This document shows, piece after piece, positions 8,248-16,980 of a DNA stretch of 64,000 bases. Where the stretch lies: NCBI GenBank assembly GCA_016845305.1, contig JAERSW010000045.1, positions 1 through 64,000 of the forward strand, given 5' to 3'. Below the pieces are notes generated by a model. That model had not been told where the DNA came from and ran no database searches. It saw only the letters and a program-made list of their open reading frames with translations. The stretch's first letter is position 1; each line of letters opens with the position of its first letter. The translations under genes and the position numbers were made by a program. The stretch is from Acidimicrobiales bacterium (GTDB lineage: Bacteria > Actinomycetota > Acidimicrobiia > Acidimicrobiales > MedAcidi-G1).

Positions 8248-9440
8248 GCGCCCTCCCCCTCCCCCGTCTCGCCGACCACCAGGCCCAGCCACAGCAGGCC
8301 GGCGGCCATCACGCACGCCAGGACCACCGCGGCGGTGTCCAGGCCCCACCGCTCCGCGACGACGCCGACCACCAGGGGCCCGAGCACCCGGCCGCCGTCG
8401 GTCAGCAGCGACGCCGCGGCCAGGAACGACGCCGTGCCCTCGGCCGGCGCCACGTCGCTGCTGAGGGTGAACAACGAGCCGGAGCTGAGGCCGTTGCCGA
8501 GGCCCATGACCAGCCCGGCCAGCAGCACCCCGGTCGCCGAGTCGGCCGCCACCAGGCAGAGCAGGCCCACGGCCAGCAGCCCATAGGCCGGGATCATCGC
8601 CGCCCGCCGGCCGAACCGGTCCATGATCGACCCCGAGACCGGGAACAGGAGCAGGTCGGCGCCGTACCCGGCGGCCACCAGCAGGCCGATGGTCGATGGC
8701 CGCAGGTCCAGGGCCACGCCCACCAGCGGCAGGAGCACCACGCGCCCCTCCCTGGTCGTCATCGACGACATCCCGAACAGGCCGGCGTGGAGCAGGCCGC
8801 GGCGGTTGCGTCGGACCACCGCCCACAGGCCCGGCCCGCCGGCGCCGACGGGCGCCACCTCGGCCTCCGGGCGTCGGGCACCGGGCAGCACGGCGGGGAT
8901 CCCGATGGCCGCGCCGAGCCCGGCGGCCACGAACGTCCAGCGGGCCCCGACGACGTCCACGAGCACGCCGCCGATGGCCGTCCCGAGGAACACCGAGAAC
9001 CGCATCGACCCGCCCATCAGCGACATGGCCCGGCCCCGCAGGGTGACCGGGATCCGCGGCGTCAGGTCGGCCTGCCGCGACAGCATCACCCCCAACGACC
9101 CGGCGCCGAACACGAGGTGGCCGAGCCCCAGGACCACCGGCTCCAGCGTGGTCGCCATCACCACCGCCGCGGCCACCATCAGCGTCAGCGCCCCCACCCC
9201 GACCCGGGCCGGGCCCCAGCGGTCCGTCGACCATCCGGTCGGCAGCGCGCCGATGGCCGCCCCGGCACCTCCCGCACCGGCGACCAGGGCGGCCACGCCG
9301 TACCCGTGGCCCTCGTCGACCATCACGATGGGCAGGGCGACGAGCAGGATGCTCATGCCGAGGCTGGCCGCCATCCACGGGCCGTAGATCGGCCAGACGT
9401 AGGGCGCCAACGACCGGAACCCCTGCCCGCTGGCCATCAC
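8244..9440 (-). CDS. MFS transporter
   Basis: 398 aa with about 12 hydrophobic segments and the loop 2-3 signature GWSTDRWGPARVGV, repeated in the second half as GSIMDRFGRRAAMI. Start: a GTG at 9440 followed directly by an ATG; a -10 box TAGGGT lies 6 nt before the GTG, so the transcript is probably leaderless. It heads an operon with the FAD monooxygenase and probably the YciI protein. By coupling it should import, or export the product of, the monooxygenase substrate. Confidence 0.9.
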   Translation of the reverse strand: MMASGQGFRSLAPYVWPIYGPWMAASLGMSILLVALPIVMVDEGHGYGVAALVAGAGGAGAAIGALPTGWSTDRWGPARVGVGALTLMVAAAVVMATTLEPVVLGLGHLVFGAGSLGVMLSRQADLTPRIPVTLRGRAMSLMGGSMRFSVFLGTAIGGVLVDVVGARWTFVAAGLGAAIGIPAVLPGARRPEAEVAPVGAGGPGLWAVVRRNRRGLLHAGLFGMSSMTTREGRVVLLPLVGVALDLRPSTIGLLVAAGYGADLLLFPVSGSIMDRFGRRAAMIPAYGLLAVGLLCLVAADSATGVLLAGLVMGLGNGLSSGSLFTLSSDVAPAEGTASFLAAASLLTDGGRVLGPLVVGVVAERWGLDTAAVVLACVMAAGLLWLGLVVGETGEGEGA

Positions 9441-9446
9441 CGGCCG

Positions 9447-9490
9447 ACCCTAGGTCCGAGGCCGCGAACGGGCCGTGTCCGACCTATGTT
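9447..9490. promoter_or_regulatory. Divergent promoter region, MFS and lactonase operons
   Basis: On the minus strand TAGGGT (9452-9447) stands 6 nt before the MFS GTG. On the plus strand TATGTT (9485-9490) stands 28 nt before the lactonase GTG at 9519, whose ribosome site is GGAGG at 9510-9514. The ATG inside TATGTT would give a longer lactonase, but I read it as the -10 box. Confidence 0.5.
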
Positions 9491-9518
9491 CGGGCCCGTT
9501 CCGACCACCGGAGGACCC

Positions 9519-10394
9519 GTGGCCCCGCCCCAACCCGAGATCTCGCTGCTCGTCGACGGGCTGGACTTCGGCGAGGGGCCGCGCTGGCACGACGGGCGCC
9601 TCTGGTACAGCGACTTCCACCACCACCGGGTGTACGCCGTCGACGCCGACGGGAACCGGGAGACGATGCTCGACACCGGCGACGAACGGCCGTCCGGGCT
9701 CGGCTGGCTGCCCGACGGCGACCTGCTCGTGGTGGCCATGCTGGCCCGACGGGTGTGGCGGGTCCACGACGGCGAGGCCAGCGTCCACGCCGACCTATCG
9801 CACATCGCCACCTGGCACTGCAACGACATGGTCGTCGCCGCCGACGGCACCGCCTACGTCGGCAACTTCGGCTTCGACCTCGAGGGCGACCGGTCCAACC
9901 CGACGCCGGCCACGCTGGCCATCATCCGCCCCGACGGCACCGTCGAGGCCGGCCCCGGCGACCTGGCCTTCCCCAACGGCTCGGTCATCACGCCCGACGG
10001 ACGCACCCTCATCGTCGGCGAGACCTTCGGATCGCGGATGACCGCCTTCGACATCGGGCCCGACGGCCGCCTCGACGGCCGCCGCGTCTGGGCCGAGACG
10101 CCCGGCGTCCGGCCCGACGGCTGCTGCCTGGACGAGGCCGGCGGCATCTGGATCGCGAACGCCAGCAAGGACCACGTGGTCCGGGTCGTCGAAGGCGGCG
10201 AGGTCACCGACCGGATCACCATGCCCGACCACGGAGGCCCGCAGTTGACCTACGCCTGCATGCTCGGCGGCGACGACGGCCGCACCCTCCACTGCGTGAC
10301 GGCACCGGGCTCCAGCCTGGCCGAGACCGTCGGCGTGGGCGGTGGCGCCATCTGGACGGTGCGGGTCGACCACGCCGCGGCGGGCCGGCCATGA
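9519..10394 (+). CDS. SMP-30/gluconolactonase-family protein
   Basis: 291 aa six-bladed propeller lactonase. The N-terminal LDFGEGPRWHDGRLWYSD block supplies the metal-binding Glu; the middle carries FPNGSVITPDGRTLIVGET (conserved Asn) and the end RPDGCCLDEAGGIWIAN (conserved Asp). These enzymes hydrolyse sugar lactones or organophosphates with Ca or Zn. GTG at 9519 is chosen for its ribosome site; an in-frame ATG at 9486 is part of a probable -10 box. The stop overlaps the start of the downstream TauD enzyme (ATGA). Substrate unknown. Confidence 0.87.
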   Translation: MAPPQPEISLLVDGLDFGEGPRWHDGRLWYSDFHHHRVYAVDADGNRETMLDTGDERPSGLGWLPDGDLLVVAMLARRVWRVHDGEASVHADLSHIATWHCNDMVVAADGTAYVGNFGFDLEGDRSNPTPATLAIIRPDGTVEAGPGDLAFPNGSVITPDGRTLIVGETFGSRMTAFDIGPDGRLDGRRVWAETPGVRPDGCCLDEAGGIWIANASKDHVVRVVEGGEVTDRITMPDHGGPQLTYACMLGGDDGRTLHCVTAPGSSLAETVGVGGGAIWTVRVDHAAAGRP

Positions 10395-11281
10395 CCGGCA
10401 TCGACGTCCGGCCGGTCTCGCCGGTGTTCGGCGCCGAGGTCCACGGCGTCGACCTGGCCGCCGGCATCGACGATGCCACCTTCGCCGCCGTGCACGCCGC
10501 GTGGCTCGACCACGGCGTGCTCGCCTTCAAGGGCCAGTCGCCGATGCCCGCCGACGTGCAGATCGACTTCGCCCGCCGCCTCGGGCCGCTCCACGAGCAC
10601 CCGGCGGCCCCCGCCGAGCACGAGAACGCGGCGGTGTTCGTGATCCGCACCCACCGCGACTCGCCCATCTCCAACGGCAACGGCTGGCACTCCGACGTGT
10701 CCTGCGACGTCGAGCCCCCGTCGGCCACCATGCTCCAGGTCCGGCTGCTGCCCGACTGCGGTGGGGGCGACACGCTGTTCGCCGACATGGAGGCGGCCTA
10801 CGCCACCCTGGACCCCGCCGACCGGGCCCGACTCCGGGACCTCGAGGCCGTCCACGCGTCGGAGCACGTGTACCCGGGTCGGTACGCCGACCGGGGCGCT
10901 GACGACGCTGCCATCGACACCCCGTGGGCCATCCACCCGGTGGTCCGCACCCACCCCGAGACGGGCCGCCGCAGCCTGTTCGTGAACCCGTCGTTCACCG
11001 TCTCCATCGAGGGCATGGACGAAGCCGAGGGCACCGCCCTGCTGGACCGCCTCCACGAGCACTGCACCCGCCCCGAGTTCCAGATCCGGCACCGCTGGGA
11101 CCCTTACGACGTCCTGCTGTGGGACAACCGCCGGGTCCAGCACTTCGCCATCTGGGACTACTGGCCGCACGAACGGTCCGGCCACCGGGTCACCGTGCAG
11201 GGCACCCCGCCGTCCTTCGATCCCGACGGGCCCGAGCCCGACGGGTCGCCCATCCGGGTCTCGCCGGGCCGCCTGGCCTGA
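10391..11281 (+). CDS. TauD/TfdA-family Fe(II)/2OG dioxygenase
   Basis: 296 aa. Iron triad His100-x-Asp102 (WHSDVSC) and His251 (VQHFAIWD), with 2OG-binding Arg262/Arg266. The spacing of His and the two Arg (+11, +15) is that of TauD itself. Substrate not inferable. It is translationally coupled to a SMP-30-like lactonase, so the pair may oxidise and then hydrolyse one metabolite. It converges on the F420-type oxidoreductase gene across a 25-bp gap that holds a hairpin. Confidence 0.88.
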   Translation: MTGIDVRPVSPVFGAEVHGVDLAAGIDDATFAAVHAAWLDHGVLAFKGQSPMPADVQIDFARRLGPLHEHPAAPAEHENAAVFVIRTHRDSPISNGNGWHSDVSCDVEPPSATMLQVRLLPDCGGGDTLFADMEAAYATLDPADRARLRDLEAVHASEHVYPGRYADRGADDAAIDTPWAIHPVVRTHPETGRRSLFVNPSFTVSIEGMDEAEGTALLDRLHEHCTRPEFQIRHRWDPYDVLLWDNRRVQHFAIWDYWPHERSGHRVTVQGTPPSFDPDGPEPDGSPIRVSPGRLA

Positions 11282-11291
11282 GGCCCCGGCG

Positions 11292-11306
11292 CCGGCGGCC
11301 CGCCGG
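11292..11306. terminator. Candidate bidirectional hairpin terminator
   Basis: CCGGCG (11292-11297), loop GCC, CGCCGG (11301-11306) fills the gap between two convergent stop codons. Perfect 6-bp stem, no U tract. Confidence 0.4.
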
Positions 11307-11807
11307 TCAGTCGACGATGGCCTCGGTCTCGGTGAGGCGGACCAGGGGGATCACCCGGTCGGTCTTCGCCTGGTAGTCGGCGTACCACGCCCGGTCCTCG
11401 AGCATCGCCGCCCACAGGGCGTCACGCTCGGGGCCGGCGTCCAGCACCTCGTGCTCCGACCAGAACATGCCGTCCTGCACCCGGACCTTCACCCGGGGGT
11501 TGGCGTCGCGGTCGCGCAGGTTCAGCACCCACGACGGGTCCTTCGTGGCGCCGGCGAACGAGCCGATCACGATCCGGTGCCCGTCGAGGTCACGCCAGTA
11601 CGGCAACGCCACCTTGTGCTCGTTGCCGGACCGCCGGCCGATGGTGTGCAGCAGGACGTGGTGCATGCCGGCCACGCACCACACGGCGTCGTCGTCAGTC
11701 ATCTCCATCCCGGCCACGTGGCCACGGGAGATCTCGATGATCTCGTCGTGCGACGGGGTCTCCCACTCCATCTGGACCTTCTGGCTGCTTCCCTCGTTCT
11801 CTGCCAT
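11307..11807 (-). CDS. F420-type deazaflavin-dependent oxidoreductase (DDN/nitroreductase family)
   Basis: 166 aa split-barrel protein. The segment GMHHVLLHTIGRRSGNEHKV followed by LPYWRDLDGHRIVIGSF and the NPRVKVRVQD strand are hallmarks of the actinobacterial DDN family, which uses reduced coenzyme F420 to reduce quinones, nitroimidazoles or other ene compounds. The ATG at 11807 lies 7 nt after a -10 box TACGGT (11815-11820), which suggests a leaderless message and rules out the longer reading. The gene stands alone, divergent from the sulfatase. It implies that the host makes F420. Confidence 0.88.
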   Translation of the reverse strand: MAENEGSSQKVQMEWETPSHDEIIEISRGHVAGMEMTDDDAVWCVAGMHHVLLHTIGRRSGNEHKVALPYWRDLDGHRIVIGSFAGATKDPSWVLNLRDRDANPRVKVRVQDGMFWSEHEVLDAGPERDALWAAMLEDRAWYADYQAKTDRVIPLVRLTETEAIVD

Positions 11808-11814
11808 GCCGGCG

Positions 11815-11820
11815 ACCGTA
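11815..11820 (-). promoter_or_regulatory. -10 box for deazaflavin oxidoreductase (leaderless)
   Basis: TACGGT on the minus strand, 7 nt before the ATG at 11807. Confidence 0.45.
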
Positions 11821-11875
11821 GCGGCGAGGCCCCCCGGGTTCGGCACCGGTCGGCCGGCTCCACGAAGATCGCCCC

Positions 11876-13321
11876 GTGGTCAGCTCCGCCCGACGCCCCA
11901 ACGTCATCCTGATCAACTGCGACGACCTCGGCTACGGCGACCTGTCGTGCTACGGATCCACCCAGCACGACACCCCGGCGCTGGACCGCATGGCCGCCGA
12001 GGGCGCCCGCCTCACCGACTTCTCGATGGCGTCGCCGGTCTGCTCGCCGTCCCGGGCCGCCATGCTCACCGGCAGCTACCCCCTGCGGGTCGGCTTCGGC
12101 GGACGCAGCATCGACAACGCCCCGGTGCTGTTCCCCGGGCAGGCCCAGGGCCTCCATCCCGACGAGGTCACCATCGCCCGCCTCCTCCAGGACGCCGGCT
12201 ATGTCACCCGGATCATCGGCAAGTGGCACTGCGGCGACCAGCCCGAGTTCCTCCCCACCCGCCACGGCTTCGACGGCTGGTTCGGCCTGCCCTACAGCAA
12301 CGACATGGGCATCCAGGCCTTCCCCGAGGAGGGCCGGCCGTACCGGGAGATCATGGAGGCGCTCGGCACGCCGCTCCCCGACGACGCGCCGATGCTGGAG
12401 CCGCGCCCGCCGCTGCCGCTGATGCTCGACGAAGACGTCGTCGCCGAGCAGCCCGACCAGGCGGCGCTCACCGAGCGGTACGTGACCGACGCCGTGCGGT
12501 TCCTGCGGGCCAACCGCGACCGGCCGTTCTTCCTCTACCTGGCCCACCTGTACGTCCACCTGCCCATCTACGTGCAGACCCGGTTCGTGCGCGAGTCGCG
12601 CAACGGCCGCTACGGCGCCGCGGTGCACTGCATCGACTGGTCGACCGACGTGCTGCTGCGCGAGCTGCGGGCACTCGGCCTCGACGAGGACACGGTGGTC
12701 GTGTTCACCAGCGACAACGGGGCGCTGACCCGCGACGGCGGCGGCAGCAACGGGCCGCTGCGGGGATCGAAGGGGTCGACGTGGGAGGGCGGCCAGCGGG
12801 TGCCGTGCATCGTGCGCTGGCCGGGACGCATCCCCGCCGGGCAGGTGGTGGGCGACGTCGCCAACGCCATGGACCTTTACCCCACGATCGCCGGCTGGTG
12901 CGGCGTGGACGTCCCGACCGATCGGACGCTCGACGGCCGCGACCTCGGGCCCCTGCTGGACGGCGACGGGACGCTCGACGAGGCCCCGTTCCTGTCGATC
13001 CTGGGCGGGAACGTCGAGGCGGTGCGGCTCGGCCGGTGGAAGCTGCACGTCCGCAAGTGGAACGTCGAGAAGGTGCGCCTGTACGACCTGGAGGCCGACG
13101 TCGGCGAGCGGAAGGACCTCGTCGACGAGCACCCCGACGTCGTCGAACGGCTCCTGGCCATCGTGGAGGCGGCCCGGATCGAGCTGGGCGACGACGCCAC
13201 CGACATCGTCGGCACCGGGGTGCGACCGGTCGGGCGGGTGGAGGACCCCGTGACGCTGACCGTGCACGACGAGCACGCCGCTTACTACATGGCCGAGTAT
13301 GACCTCCCCGAACGGGGCTGA
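11876..13321 (+). CDS. Sulfatase (arylsulfatase family)
   Basis: 481 aa alkaline-phosphatase-fold sulfatase. The N-terminal PNVILINCDDLGYGDLSCYG block holds the metal-binding Asp pair; the formylglycine signature is SPVCSPSRAAMLTG (Cys-x-Pro-x-Arg), to be converted by a formylglycine-generating enzyme; IIGKWHCG and VVVFTSDNGA supply further active-site residues. No signal peptide is visible, so it is likely cytoplasmic. The start is a GTG. Sixteen bp downstream a small alpha/beta hydrolase follows and is probably co-transcribed. It hydrolyses sulfate esters; substrate unknown. Confidence 0.92.
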   Translation: MVSSARRPNVILINCDDLGYGDLSCYGSTQHDTPALDRMAAEGARLTDFSMASPVCSPSRAAMLTGSYPLRVGFGGRSIDNAPVLFPGQAQGLHPDEVTIARLLQDAGYVTRIIGKWHCGDQPEFLPTRHGFDGWFGLPYSNDMGIQAFPEEGRPYREIMEALGTPLPDDAPMLEPRPPLPLMLDEDVVAEQPDQAALTERYVTDAVRFLRANRDRPFFLYLAHLYVHLPIYVQTRFVRESRNGRYGAAVHCIDWSTDVLLRELRALGLDEDTVVVFTSDNGALTRDGGGSNGPLRGSKGSTWEGGQRVPCIVRWPGRIPAGQVVGDVANAMDLYPTIAGWCGVDVPTDRTLDGRDLGPLLDGDGTLDEAPFLSILGGNVEAVRLGRWKLHVRKWNVEKVRLYDLEADVGERKDLVDEHPDVVERLLAIVEAARIELGDDATDIVGTGVRPVGRVEDPVTLTVHDEHAAYYMAEYDLPERG

Positions 13322-13336
13322 ACCAAGGGAGTTCCC

Positions 13337-14095
13337 ATGACCATCGCCTTCGTCCACGGCAACCCGGAGACCGACGCCGTCTGGTCGGCCCTGGTCGGCG
13401 AGCTGGCCAACCGGGGCGTCGACGGCATGGTCCTGCTGTCGCCACCCGGGTTCGGCGCCCCCGTCCCCGACGGCTGGGGTGCGACCAGCACCGAGTACCG
13501 GGACTGGCTGGTGGCCGAGGTGGAGGCCCTGGCGGCCACGGCCGGCGGGCCCGTCGACCTGGTGGGGCACGACTGGGGCGCCGGGCACGTCTTCGGCGTG
13601 CTGGACGTCCGACCCGACCTGGTGCGGTCGTGGGCCTGCGACTGCGTGGGCCTGCTGCACCCCGACTACGTCTGGCACGACAACGCGCAGATCTGGCAGA
13701 CCCCCGAGGCCGGCGAGCAGGCCATGGCGATGCGGGCCGCGATGCCCCGCGACGACCGGGTCGCCATGATGACCGGCCTGGGCATGGACCAGCAGGCGGC
13801 GGAGTCGTCGGTCGACGCACCCGACGGCATGGCGGACTGCGTCCTCCCCCTGTACCGGTCGGCCATCCAGCCGGCGCTGGCCGAGCTGGGGGCCCGACTC
13901 GCCGCCGCCGACCTGCCGCCCGGCCTGACCCTGGACGCCACCGCGGACCCCTTCGTCGGCTTCGGCGCGGAGACGGCCCCCGTGCTGGGCGCCCGGCTGG
14001 CCACCATGGAGGGCGCCGGCCACTGGTGGATGTGCGAGCGACCGGCCGAGGCCGCCGACCACCTGGTCGCCTTCTGGGCGTCACTGGAGGGCTGA
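13337..14095 (+). CDS. Alpha/beta hydrolase with Asp nucleophile (epoxide hydrolase/dehalogenase-like)
   Basis: 252 aa. The oxyanion segment is FVHGNPET at the extreme N-terminus, and the nucleophile elbow GHDWGAG has Asp79, which is the pattern of epoxide hydrolases and haloalkane dehalogenases rather than esterases. Catalytic His is in GAGHWWMCERP. A ribosome site AAGGGAG (13324-13330) precedes the ATG. It follows the sulfatase and may process its product. Substrate unknown. Confidence 0.85.
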   Translation: MTIAFVHGNPETDAVWSALVGELANRGVDGMVLLSPPGFGAPVPDGWGATSTEYRDWLVAEVEALAATAGGPVDLVGHDWGAGHVFGVLDVRPDLVRSWACDCVGLLHPDYVWHDNAQIWQTPEAGEQAMAMRAAMPRDDRVAMMTGLGMDQQAAESSVDAPDGMADCVLPLYRSAIQPALAELGARLAAADLPPGLTLDATADPFVGFGAETAPVLGARLATMEGAGHWWMCERPAEAADHLVAFWASLEG

Positions 14096-14110
14096 CCCGC
14101 CGCCGGTAGG

Positions 14111-14127
14111 GGGCGGACACGCCGCCC
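14111..14127 (+). terminator. Candidate hairpin terminator
   Basis: GGGCGG (14111-14116), loop ACACG, CCGCCC (14122-14127), 16 nt after the hydrolase stop codon. No U tract. Confidence 0.4.
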
Positions 14128-14159
14128 ACCCGGCCACCGATGTCACACCCTGCGCATTG

Positions 14160-14218
14160 GCTCCCGGGAGCGACGCACGGGAAGATGCAGGCGACCGACC
14201 GCGAGGGACCGGCCGGTC
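14160..14218 (+). promoter_or_regulatory. Two perfect 12-bp palindromes upstream of adh operon
   Basis: GCTCCCGGGAGC (14160-14171) and GACCGGCCGGTC (14207-14218) are each perfectly palindromic and lie in the 144-bp gap before the alcohol dehydrogenase gene. They are candidate operator sites. In DNA this G+C-rich, palindromes of this kind also occur by chance. A ribosome site GGAG is at 14227-14230. Confidence 0.3.
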
Positions 14219-14239
14219 GACGGAACGGAGCACACCACC

Positions 14240-15322
14240 ATGCAGGGACTCATCCAGGAAGGTGACGGCGAAGAGCACGTCCGGCTCTCCGACGACCTCG
14301 AGCACGCCACCGGCCTCGACCCCCGCCAGGTGCGGGTGCAGGTCATGGCCGCCGGCGTGTGCGGTAGCGACCTGAGCTGCATCCACGGCAAGTACTACAT
14401 GCCCACCCCGCTGGTGCCGGGCCACGAGGCGGCCGGCATCGTCGCCGAGGTCGGCTCGGCCGTCACCTACTGCGAGGTCGGCGACCACGTCGTGCTGTCG
14501 ACCTTCGGCAACTGCGGCCACTGCCCGACCTGCGAGGGCGGCGACCCCGGCAACTGCGGCTTCGGCGGCCTGCGGTACACGCACGTCGAGGGCGAGCAGC
14601 AGCTGTGGGGCTTCGCCAACCTCGGCGCCTTCGCCCAGGAGACGATCGTCCACGAGAACCAGGCCGTGCCCATCCCGAAGGAGGTGCCGCTCGCCTCGGC
14701 CGCGCTGATCGGCTGCGGCGTGATGACCGGTGCCGGCGCGGTGTTCAACCGGGCCCGCCTCGGGATCGGCGACACCTGCGTGGTGATCGGCGCCGGCGGC
14801 GTCGGCCTCAACGTCATCCAGGCGGCGCACCTCAGCGGCGCCTCGCAGATCATCGCCGTGGACCGGGCCGCCTCCAAGGAGCGCCTGGCCGTCGAGTTCG
14901 GCGCCACCGACTTCGTGCTCGTCGACGGCGACGACTTCGACTCGGTGGCCGCCGTCCAGCAGCTCAGCGGCGGCGGGGTCGACCATGCCTTCGAGGTGGT
15001 CGGCAGCACCAAACTGCTGGCCGACTGCCTGCCCATGACCAAGGCGGGCGGCAACATCTGCGCCGTCGGCGTCCCCGACCTGACGGCCACCGTCACCTAC
15101 CCGTTCCAGGCCCTCCACCAGAACAAGAACCTGATGGGCATCCGGGCCGGCGGCGGCAAGCCCCGCCGGGACTTCCGGCTCCTCGCCGACCTGTACCTCA
15201 AGGGCCGGTTCAAGCTGGACGAGCTGGTGTCGCACACCGCCGGGCTGGACGGCCTCCAGGGCGCCCTCGACGGCCTGAAGGCTGGCGCAGAGGCCCGCAC
15301 CGTGCTGCTCCCCAACGGCTGA
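14240..15322 (+). CDS. Zinc-dependent alcohol dehydrogenase (class III/NDMA-dependent type)
   Basis: 360 aa MDR alcohol dehydrogenase. Catalytic zinc ligands Cys41, His62 and Cys159 (IGCGV), structural zinc Cys92, Cys95, Cys98 and Cys106, and NAD-binding GAGGVG at 184-189. The overall pattern is the class III group, which includes formaldehyde/glutathione-type and actinobacterial NDMA- or mycothiol-dependent enzymes; which alcohol is used cannot be told. It is the first gene of a three-gene operon with an SDR and a crotonase, which together look like oxidation of an alcohol- or hydroxyacyl-type compound. Confidence 0.9.
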   Translation: MQGLIQEGDGEEHVRLSDDLEHATGLDPRQVRVQVMAAGVCGSDLSCIHGKYYMPTPLVPGHEAAGIVAEVGSAVTYCEVGDHVVLSTFGNCGHCPTCEGGDPGNCGFGGLRYTHVEGEQQLWGFANLGAFAQETIVHENQAVPIPKEVPLASAALIGCGVMTGAGAVFNRARLGIGDTCVVIGAGGVGLNVIQAAHLSGASQIIAVDRAASKERLAVEFGATDFVLVDGDDFDSVAAVQQLSGGGVDHAFEVVGSTKLLADCLPMTKAGGNICAVGVPDLTATVTYPFQALHQNKNLMGIRAGGGKPRRDFRLLADLYLKGRFKLDELVSHTAGLDGLQGALDGLKAGAEARTVLLPNG

Positions 15323-15387
15323 CCGGCCACTCACACCGCATCCCCCAGCCCCCTCGAACGATCGAATCCCCCCACAGGAGGAACCCC

Positions 15388-16167
15388 ATGCCCCGAGTGA
15401 ACCTGGACGGCAGCTCGTCGCTCGTCACCGGCGGTGCGTCCGGCATCGGCGAGGCCAGCGCCCGCCAGCTCGCCGCCGCCGGCAGCCGCGTCGTCATCGC
15501 CGACCTGAACGAGGAGCGCGGCCAGGCCGTGGCCTCCGAGCTGGGCGGCCTGTTCGTGAAGTGCGACGTGACCAGCACCGAGGACGCCGACACGGCGGTG
15601 GCCGCGGCCTCGGAGATGGGCCCGCTGCGGGCGCTCGTGAACTCGGCCGGCCTCGGCCACCCGGGCCGCACCATCAACCGCGACAACGAGCCAATGGAGC
15701 TCAAGCACTTCGAGTTCGTGATCCGGGTCAACCTGATCGGCTCGTTCAACATGCTGAGCCGGGCCGCCGGTGCCATGGCGAAGACCGAGCCGCTGGACGA
15801 GGACGGACACCGGGGCGCCATCGTGAACATGGCGTCGGTGGCGGCCTTCGACGGCCAGATCGGTCAGGCCGCCTACTCGGCGTCCAAGGGCGGCATCGTC
15901 GGCATGACGCTGCCCATCGCCCGCGACCTGTCCGCCGTCGGCGTGCGGGTCAACACCATCGCCCCAGGGCTCATCGACACGCCCATCTACGGCGAGGGCG
16001 AGCAGTCCGACGCCTTCAAGGCGCACCTCGGCCAGTCGGTGCTGTTCCCCAAGCGGCTCGGTAGCGGCGAGGAGCTGGCCTTCATGGTCATGGACCTGCT
16101 GACCAACCCGTACATGAACGGCGAGGTGGTCCGGGTCGACGGCGGCATCCGGATGCCCCCCAAGTAG
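15388..16167 (+). CDS. SDR oxidoreductase (3-hydroxyacyl-CoA dehydrogenase type 2-like)
   Basis: 259 aa classical SDR. Cofactor motif TGGASGIG at 14-21 and Asp39 favour NAD; NSAG, catalytic Ser150 and Tyr163-x3-Lys167 (YSASK) are in place. The insert after the NSAG motif and the ASVAAFDGQIGQAAYSASK block resemble HSD17B10-type 3-hydroxyacyl-CoA dehydrogenases. AGGAGG at 15376-15381 is a strong ribosome site. Position between an alcohol dehydrogenase and an enoyl-CoA hydratase fits a beta-oxidation-like step. Confidence 0.9.
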   Translation: MPRVNLDGSSSLVTGGASGIGEASARQLAAAGSRVVIADLNEERGQAVASELGGLFVKCDVTSTEDADTAVAAASEMGPLRALVNSAGLGHPGRTINRDNEPMELKHFEFVIRVNLIGSFNMLSRAAGAMAKTEPLDEDGHRGAIVNMASVAAFDGQIGQAAYSASKGGIVGMTLPIARDLSAVGVRVNTIAPGLIDTPIYGEGEQSDAFKAHLGQSVLFPKRLGSGEELAFMVMDLLTNPYMNGEVVRVDGGIRMPPK

Positions 16168-16201
16168 CCCAGCCACCCACCGGCAGAGAGCAAGACGAGA
16201 C

Positions 16202-16966
16202 ATGAGCGACGACGCGACCTCCGCGGTCCTGACCGAACGACGGGACCGCGTGCTCGTCATCACCCTGAACCGGCCCGAGGCCATGAACGCCATCAACGGC
16301 GACCTCTCCGGGGGCCTGTGGGCCGCCGTGAACGAGCTCAACGACGATCCGGGCCTCACCGCCGGGGTCCTCACCGGCGCCGGCAAGGGCTTCTGCTCGG
16401 GCATGGACCTCAAGGCGTTCTCGCGTGGCGAGGACATCGGCCCGATGCTGGAGTTCGTCAGCAACGGTGCCGAGAAGCCGCTGATCGCCGCCATCGAGGG
16501 CTTCGCCCTGGCGGGCGGCCTCGAGTTGGCCCTGTCGTGCGACCTGCTGGTGGCCGCCGAGGGCGCCAAGCTGGGCATCCCGGAGGTCGGCGTGGGCCTG
16601 TTCGCCGCCGGTGCCGGGCTGTTCCGCCTGCCCAGCCGGGTCGGCTACGCCAAGGCCATGGAGATGGCCGTCACCGGCGACCCGATCACCGCCGACGAGG
16701 CGGCCGAGCGGGGCCTGGTCTCGCGCCTCACCGCCAAGGGCCGAGCGCTCGACGAGGCCATCGCCCTGGCCGAGCGGATCGCCCGCAACGCCCCCCTGGC
16801 CGTGGCCGCCTCCAAGAAGTTGATCCGGGCCACCCAGGGGGCGACCGAGGACGAGCTCCGAGAGGCCCAGAAGCCGTTCATGAAGTCGGTGTGGGGCTCG
16901 AACGACGCCAAGGAGGGCCCGCGGGCCTTCGCCGAGAAGCGCGCCCCGGAGTGGACCGGGACCTGA
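16202..16966 (+). CDS. Enoyl-CoA hydratase/isomerase (crotonase family)
   Basis: 254 aa crotonase. The N-terminal LNRPEAMNAI, the oxyanion-hole segments GKGFCSGMDLKAF and GFALAGGLELAL, and the two catalytic-position acids in GGLELAL and GIPEVGVG are all present, so hydration of a 2-enoyl-CoA is plausible. It is the last gene of the adh-SDR-crotonase operon and converges on the amidohydrolase gene with 14 bp between the stops. Confidence 0.9.
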   Translation: MSDDATSAVLTERRDRVLVITLNRPEAMNAINGDLSGGLWAAVNELNDDPGLTAGVLTGAGKGFCSGMDLKAFSRGEDIGPMLEFVSNGAEKPLIAAIEGFALAGGLELALSCDLLVAAEGAKLGIPEVGVGLFAAGAGLFRLPSRVGYAKAMEMAVTGDPITADEAAERGLVSRLTAKGRALDEAIALAERIARNAPLAVAASKKLIRATQGATEDELREAQKPFMKSVWGSNDAKEGPRAFAEKRAPEWTGT

Positions 16967-16980
16967 CCCGCCCGGCCTCG

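Noticed and set aside
9486-9518. ATG at 9486 as lactonase start
   Set aside because: It is inside TATGTT, a good -10 box, has no ribosome site, and GTG at 9519 has GGAGG upstream.
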